In this document: piece by piece, positions 33,601-35,260 of the stretch
How positions within the stretch are numbered: position 1 is the stretch's first letter
Layout of the letters: every line of letters begins with the position of its first letter
From: Vibrio sp. UCD-FRSSP16_30
GTDB lineage: Bacteria; Pseudomonadota; Gammaproteobacteria; Enterobacterales; Vibrionaceae
Assembly: GCF_001676025.1 (NCBI RefSeq)
Contig: NZ_LZFW01000005.1
Location: 82,980-118,239 of the forward strand
Direction: 5' to 3'
Length of the DNA stretch: 35,260 bases
Notes under the pieces: generated by a model
What the model was told of the DNA's origin: nothing
The model's input: only the letters and a program-made list of their open reading frames with translations
Database searches by the model: none
Position numbers and translations under genes: made by a program

Positions 33601-35260
33601 TATTAACACCACAGCAGCTTGCTACGCTCAATGGCAATGTAGATCATCAAACAGGTCACTTTAGCCTTACCGATGTCGATCTTACTAGTCTTACCGATGG
33701 CGACCTAACTGTTACGTTGACAGCAACGGATGCGGCAGGGAACCACAAAGATGGCAGTGCAACCGCGCATCTTGATACGACCATTTCAAAACCTGTAGTG
33801 GATTTGATCAATGGCTCAGACAGTGCCGGCGCGAACACGGCAGGGACTGACACAGATAATTTGACCAAGGACACTAATCCAACGTTTACGTTAGGTAGCA
33901 TTGACCCTGACGCACAATCAGTAGAAGTGTTCATTGATGGTAGCTCAGTAGGTCAGGCTACTAACACTGGTAGTCAGTGGCACATTCAGGTGGACCCTAC
34001 GAACCCACTTTCAGATGCATCACATGATGTCACAGCGAAGGTGACCGACAAGGCAGGTAACACCAGTACGTCTGATGCATTGACGGTAACCGTTGACACA
34101 CATACCGACGCCACCGTTGCCATCACCGATGGTACGGCTACGACAGACGCTCATCATGACGCCGTAATTAATCATGACGAGCAGAGCAAAGCACACATTT
34201 CAGGTCAGATTGAAGCGGGAGCGCACCTTGATAGTGTAGTGGTGACGGACAGTAAAGGGAATGCAGTGACGGTTGACACCTCAGCCGTTACAGTTAATCC
34301 CAATGGCACCTTTGAGCTGAATGTGGATTTAACCAAAGCCAATGGTGTATCAGGCGCCGCCTCACAACTTATTGATGGTGACTTGAGTGTTGCGATACAT
34401 TCAACGGATAAAGCAGGGAATCCCTCACCTCAAACAACGGTTCATATTCAGTTAGATACGACAACGGCAGTGCCTACGCTCAATGGACTGGCGAACCCAG
34501 CGCATAACTCGGATAATACACCACCAATCACGGGCAGTGCAGAGCCTAATGCTATCGTTACCATTAAAGATAATGGCGCGGTGATTGCCACTGTCACAGC
34601 GGATAAAACCGGTGACTTTAGCTTTACGCCATCAAAACCGCTGCCTGATGGGGACCACAGCTTTACTGCCAGTGCGATAGATACCGCAGGGAACCACTCA
34701 AAAGACAGTCAGCCATTGATTACGCACATTGATGCTTCCATCGAAGCACCAAAAGTGACTCTGACCGATGGGAATCACAGCGATTCCATTAATACTACCG
34801 AGCAAGCCCATGCCACGTTATCGGGTGAGTTGACGGATATTGTCATCGATAGCACTACGAAGGTAACAGAGGTTGTCATTACTGATAGCGCTCATAAGCA
34901 AGTGGTATTAACACCACAGCAGCTTGCTACGCTCAATGGCAATGTAGATCATCAAACAGGTCACTTTAGCCTTACCGATGTCGATCTTACTAGTCTTACC
35001 GATGGCGACCTAACTGTTACGTTGACAGCAACGGATGCGGCAGGGAACCACAAAGATGGCAGTGCAACCGCGCATCTTGATACGACCATTTCAAAACCTG
35101 TAGTGGATTTGACCAATGGCTCAGACAGTGCCGGCGCGAACACGGCAGGGACTGACACAGATAATTTGACCAAGGACACTAATCCAACGTTTACGTTAGG
35201 TAGCATTGACCCTGCCGCACAATCAGTAGAAGTGTTCATTGATGGTAGCTCAGTAGGTCA
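27603..35260 (+). CDS. Giant VCBS/Ig-repeat adhesin, type I secreted (partial, open at window end)
   Basis: At least 2552 codons without a stop, running off the window. The N terminus is a Lys/Gln-rich segment (about 1-40) and a roughly 180-residue module with a possible LapG-type site TAAV at 174-177. VCBS-type repeats follow (about 190-380 and further), with GTEDKAIISG and ISGINDVPVL boundaries. Thr/Pro-rich linkers and bacterial Ig-like domains (about 90-120 residues, many ending D-x-A-G-N) come next in a higher-order mosaic. Such proteins mediate biofilm and surface adhesion and end in RTX repeats with a C-terminal secretion signal, expected beyond the window. ATG 27603 follows AAGGAAAGAAAAA at the end of the adaptor gene. 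Composition is acidic and cysteine-free in all I read, as usual for Ca-stabilised adhesins. There is no N-terminal signal peptide, consistent with type I export. Confidence 0.9.
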   Translation, partial: MSKTTKTPQDKTISKAKQQQKQAEKLKASEFRVQENELGRPVVDIVAAQSVSHSHTARASVQNPQSELPAAQSTEHISHPVLTQHDVAAPVFIGKVVPQNNSDHTQFQHSQVVTPHGVVEVHSNGVFQVFSVGPTLVSGSAPILVHQMVDGHAVGHSFTMVKSGAGISIISGDTAAVVTEDVAVQAGQLVASGVLVESATSLKGFNDSDLQGVYGHFQLDKQGHWQYSANDLDPRIQALKLGETLTEVVPASSNSGWNHDITIVIRGTEDKAIISGAGVGHVIEDTDVQAGNLHTKGQFNITDSDHDDAFFRPLNVSAQHGEFTMDEDGHWSFSVLDSDKAIQQLGVGESFSETFAVTSKDGGTSHDVVVTISGINDVPVLSVVQNDHTAGTLNTADIDTTDTHTYGISGGTTSGQSVVAKGTFGDLTLDPKTGDYHYTLHADAIHQGMNYNAKTHTYTGHDTFEVSTDDHHGGVDTKFITFDPTATITAPTSAGGHPTVTTTVPTITGVSTSALITPTLTPAQPTVTLTGLTPNTDTGSSNTDGITSNSKPTVVGHTDIPYSYVDITDGVGKVVGSGYTDANGHFEIAIDLAKPTSFGGDTHHLSAKVTDPSGHDSHTTTDLPVVIDQSVNAPDATNTVTEDHQPSAAGELIPHAEHGDVVTAGDIQGQHGKFHLDQNGHYTYQLDNKAAQHLAEGEKITDHTPYTVTDVAGNTNTGDLTVTILGTNDKPVLSVAQTTHIAGTLQTADVDSKDSHTYGVKTGAASGQMVIATGTFGDLSLDPKTGDYHYTLHADAIHQGMSYDAKTYTYSGQDTFEVSTDDHHGGVDTKFITFEPTATLSKPSTTGGQPTVTTTVPTPTNVSNTAPTVPTQSPAQPTVTLTGLTSATDTGSSNTDGITFNATPTVVGHTDIPFSHVDITDGTGKVVGSGYTDGKGHFEIQVDLGSSISTGGDTHNLGAKVTDPSGHDGQTVTGLPVVVDQHTVASVVITDGANLDGVINNVEQSKAHITGTIEAGAHLDSLVVTDSQGHSVTVDTSHVKVKSDGSFELNVELTKANGESGAASQLVDGDLSVAIHSTDIAGNSTDATSAHIQLDTTTAVPTLNGLANPTHNSNNTPPITGSAEPNAIVTIKDNGAVIATVTADKTGDFSFTPSKPLPDGDHSFTASAIDTAGNHSKDSQPLITHIDASIEAPKVTLTDGNHSDSINATEQAHATLSGELTDIVIDSTTKVTEVVITDSAHKQVVLTPQQLATLNGNVDHQTGHFNLTDVDLTSLTDGDLTVTLTATDAAGNHKDGSATAHLDTTISKPVVDLTNGSDSAGANTAGTDTDNLTKDTNPTFTLGSIDPDAQSVEVFIDGSSVGQATNTGGQWHIQVDPANPLSEASHDVTAKVTDKAGNTSTSDALTVTVDTHTDATVAITDGTATTDAHHDAVINHDEQSHAHITGTIEAGAHLDSLVVTDSKGNAVTVDTSAVTVNPNGTFELNVDLTKANGESGAASQLVDGDLSVAIHSTDIAGNSTDATSAHIQLDTTTAVPTLNGLANPAHNSDNTPPITGSAEPNAIVTIKDNGAVIATVTANKTGDFSFTPAKPLPDGDHSFTASAVDTAGNHSKDSQPLITHIDASIEAPKVTLTDGNHSDSINATEQAHATLSGELTDIVIDSTTKVTEVVITDSTHKQVVLTPQQLAMLNGNVDHQTGHFSLTDVDLTSLTDGDLTVTLTATDAAGNHKDGSATAHLDTSILKPSVKFEKAGSDGIYNAQEVGTDGTVTATITPATDAQSGDVLTYTVGNGQTQTHTLTDTDLHSGFNVEVHPGESVSATVTDAAGNTSPAGAGTAATADLGANAPKVDFESAGKDGIYNAKEVGTDGTVTAIITPDTDAKSGDVLTYTVGSGQAQTHTLTDTDIKSGFNVEVIPGESVSATVTDAAGNTSLAGAGTAAKADVDILAPKVTLTDANHSDSINATEQAHATLSGELTDIVIDSTTKVTEVVITDSAHKQVVLTPQQLATLNGNVDHQTGHFSLTDVDLTSLTDGDLTVTLTATDAAGNHKDGSATAHLDTTISKPVVDLINGSDSAGANTAGTDTDNLTKDTNPTFTLGSIDPDAQSVEVFIDGSSVGQATNTGSQWHIQVDPTNPLSDASHDVTAKVTDKAGNTSTSDALTVTVDTHTDATVAITDGTATTDAHHDAVINHDEQSKAHISGQIEAGAHLDSVVVTDSKGNAVTVDTSAVTVNPNGTFELNVDLTKANGVSGAASQLIDGDLSVAIHSTDKAGNPSPQTTVHIQLDTTTAVPTLNGLANPAHNSDNTPPITGSAEPNAIVTIKDNGAVIATVTADKTGDFSFTPSKPLPDGDHSFTASAIDTAGNHSKDSQPLITHIDASIEAPKVTLTDGNHSDSINTTEQAHATLSGELTDIVIDSTTKVTEVVITDSAHKQVVLTPQQLATLNGNVDHQTGHFSLTDVDLTSLTDGDLTVTLTATDAAGNHKDGSATAHLDTTISKPVVDLTNGSDSAGANTAGTDTDNLTKDTNPTFTLGSIDPAAQSVEVFIDGSSVG
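28728..29783 (+). repeat. Adhesin VCBS-plus-Ig repeat, copy 1 (1056-bp period)
   Basis: It aligns to 29784-30540 at a constant offset of 1056 bp (352 codons), checked at four places (28728/29784, 28902/29958, 29172/30228 and the G tracts 29397/30453). It contains a VCBS-like domain, a Thr/Pro linker, an Ig-like domain and, only in this copy, a further VCBS domain (about 29490-29783). Confidence 0.8.
29784..30540 (+). repeat. Adhesin VCBS-plus-Ig repeat, copy 2 (shortened)
   Basis: Second copy of the 1056-bp unit. It has the VCBS-like domain, linker and Ig-like domain but lacks the trailing VCBS part, and then runs into the first 1305-bp block. Confidence 0.8.
30627..31931 (+). repeat. Adhesin higher-order block 1: domains A-B-C-D, 1305 bp
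   Basis: The block starts at ATTACAGGTACCATTGAAGC and ends before the next copy of that anchor; 1305 bp equals 435 codons. It consists of four Ig-like domains: A (IEAGAHLDSLVVTDS), B (PTLNGLANPTHNS), C (VTLTDGNHSDSINATEQ) and D (DTDNLTKDTNPTFTLGS). The DNA is nearly identical to later copies across B and C. Confidence 0.85.
31932..34196 (+). repeat. Adhesin higher-order block 2: A-B-C-E-E-C-D, 2265 bp
   Basis: Same anchors as block 1 but longer by exactly 960 bp (320 codons). The extra length is two E domains plus a second C domain. The offset between the two C copies inside it is 960 bp (32511 and 33471). Confidence 0.85.
32881..33435 (+). repeat. Tandem pair of E-type Ig-like domains, 306-bp period
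   Basis: AAGAAGTGGG recurs at 32881 and 33187, a 306-bp (102-codon) period. Each unit reads EVGTDGTVTA, GDVLTYTVG and ESVSATVTDAAGNTS. These two units occur only in block 2. Confidence 0.8.
34197..35260 (+). repeat. Adhesin higher-order block 3, cut by the window end
   Basis: It repeats block 1 in order A-B-C-D as far as visible. The B/C anchor (34726) is 3570 bp after its copy in block 1 and 2265 bp after that in block 2, so block 2 and block 3 keep their phase. Confidence 0.85.

Noticed and set aside
30627..35260. CRISPR or satellite array
   Set aside because: Units are hundreds of bases long, in frame, and code for Ig-like domains. There are no short repeats with unique spacers.

Overview
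The window looks like chromosomal DNA of a marine gammaproteobacterium of the family Vibrionaceae, most likely a Vibrio. The reasons are a type I pyruvate kinase with a HexR-type operator, an OmpV-type porin convergent with an OmpR-type two-component system (the arrangement around the Vibrio CarRS/VprAB genes), an X-W-V betaine transporter operon, a PL7 alginate lyase, and a large Ig-like adhesin with its own type I secretion genes. This is an inference from protein families and gene order; no database search was run.

Left part (1-12.9 kb), mostly core or housekeeping genes: pykF (-), an M14 metallopeptidase (+), a MATE exporter (-) divergent from a LysR regulator (+), and a FocA-type formate channel (+). 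Next comes an 845-bp segment (6305-7149) bounded by 47-bp imperfect inverted repeats. It carries a broken zinc-finger transposase-like gene and a small ABM-domain protein. After that come an MFS exporter (-) divergent from a second LysR regulator (+), and a glycine betaine/choline ABC operon proX-proW-proV (-) with a terminator-like hairpin after proX.

Middle part (13-18 kb), an envelope-sensing cluster: a MipA/OmpV-family porin, a small cysteine-containing DUF3019 protein, an OmpR-family response regulator and a HAMP histidine kinase in one + strand operon. It converges on a lipoprotein and a second MipA/OmpV protein (OmpV) on the - strand. A perfect FNR-type box lies in the divergent region between proX and the porin.

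Right part (18.5-35.3 kb), accessory surface genes: a secreted modular PL7 alginate lyase, then a type I secretion locus. This has a TolC-like outer-membrane protein (-) and, divergently, a three-gene transporter operon followed directly by a giant adhesin that is still open at the window edge (at least 2552 codons). The transporter has two different ABC subunits. The first has lost Walker A, the catalytic Glu, the Q-loop and the H-loop. The second keeps Walker A, Walker B and the H-loop but has a degenerate signature and an extra N-terminal C39-like domain. Together with an HlyD-type adaptor and TolC this resembles the four-component layout known for MARTX toxin export, here placed next to a VCBS/Ig-repeat adhesin. 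The adhesin DNA is a higher-order mosaic: a 1305-bp block recurs, one copy is expanded by exactly 960 bp, and two G7 tracts lie in earlier repeats at the same position. The alginate lyase and adhesin together suggest growth attached to brown algae or in biofilm.
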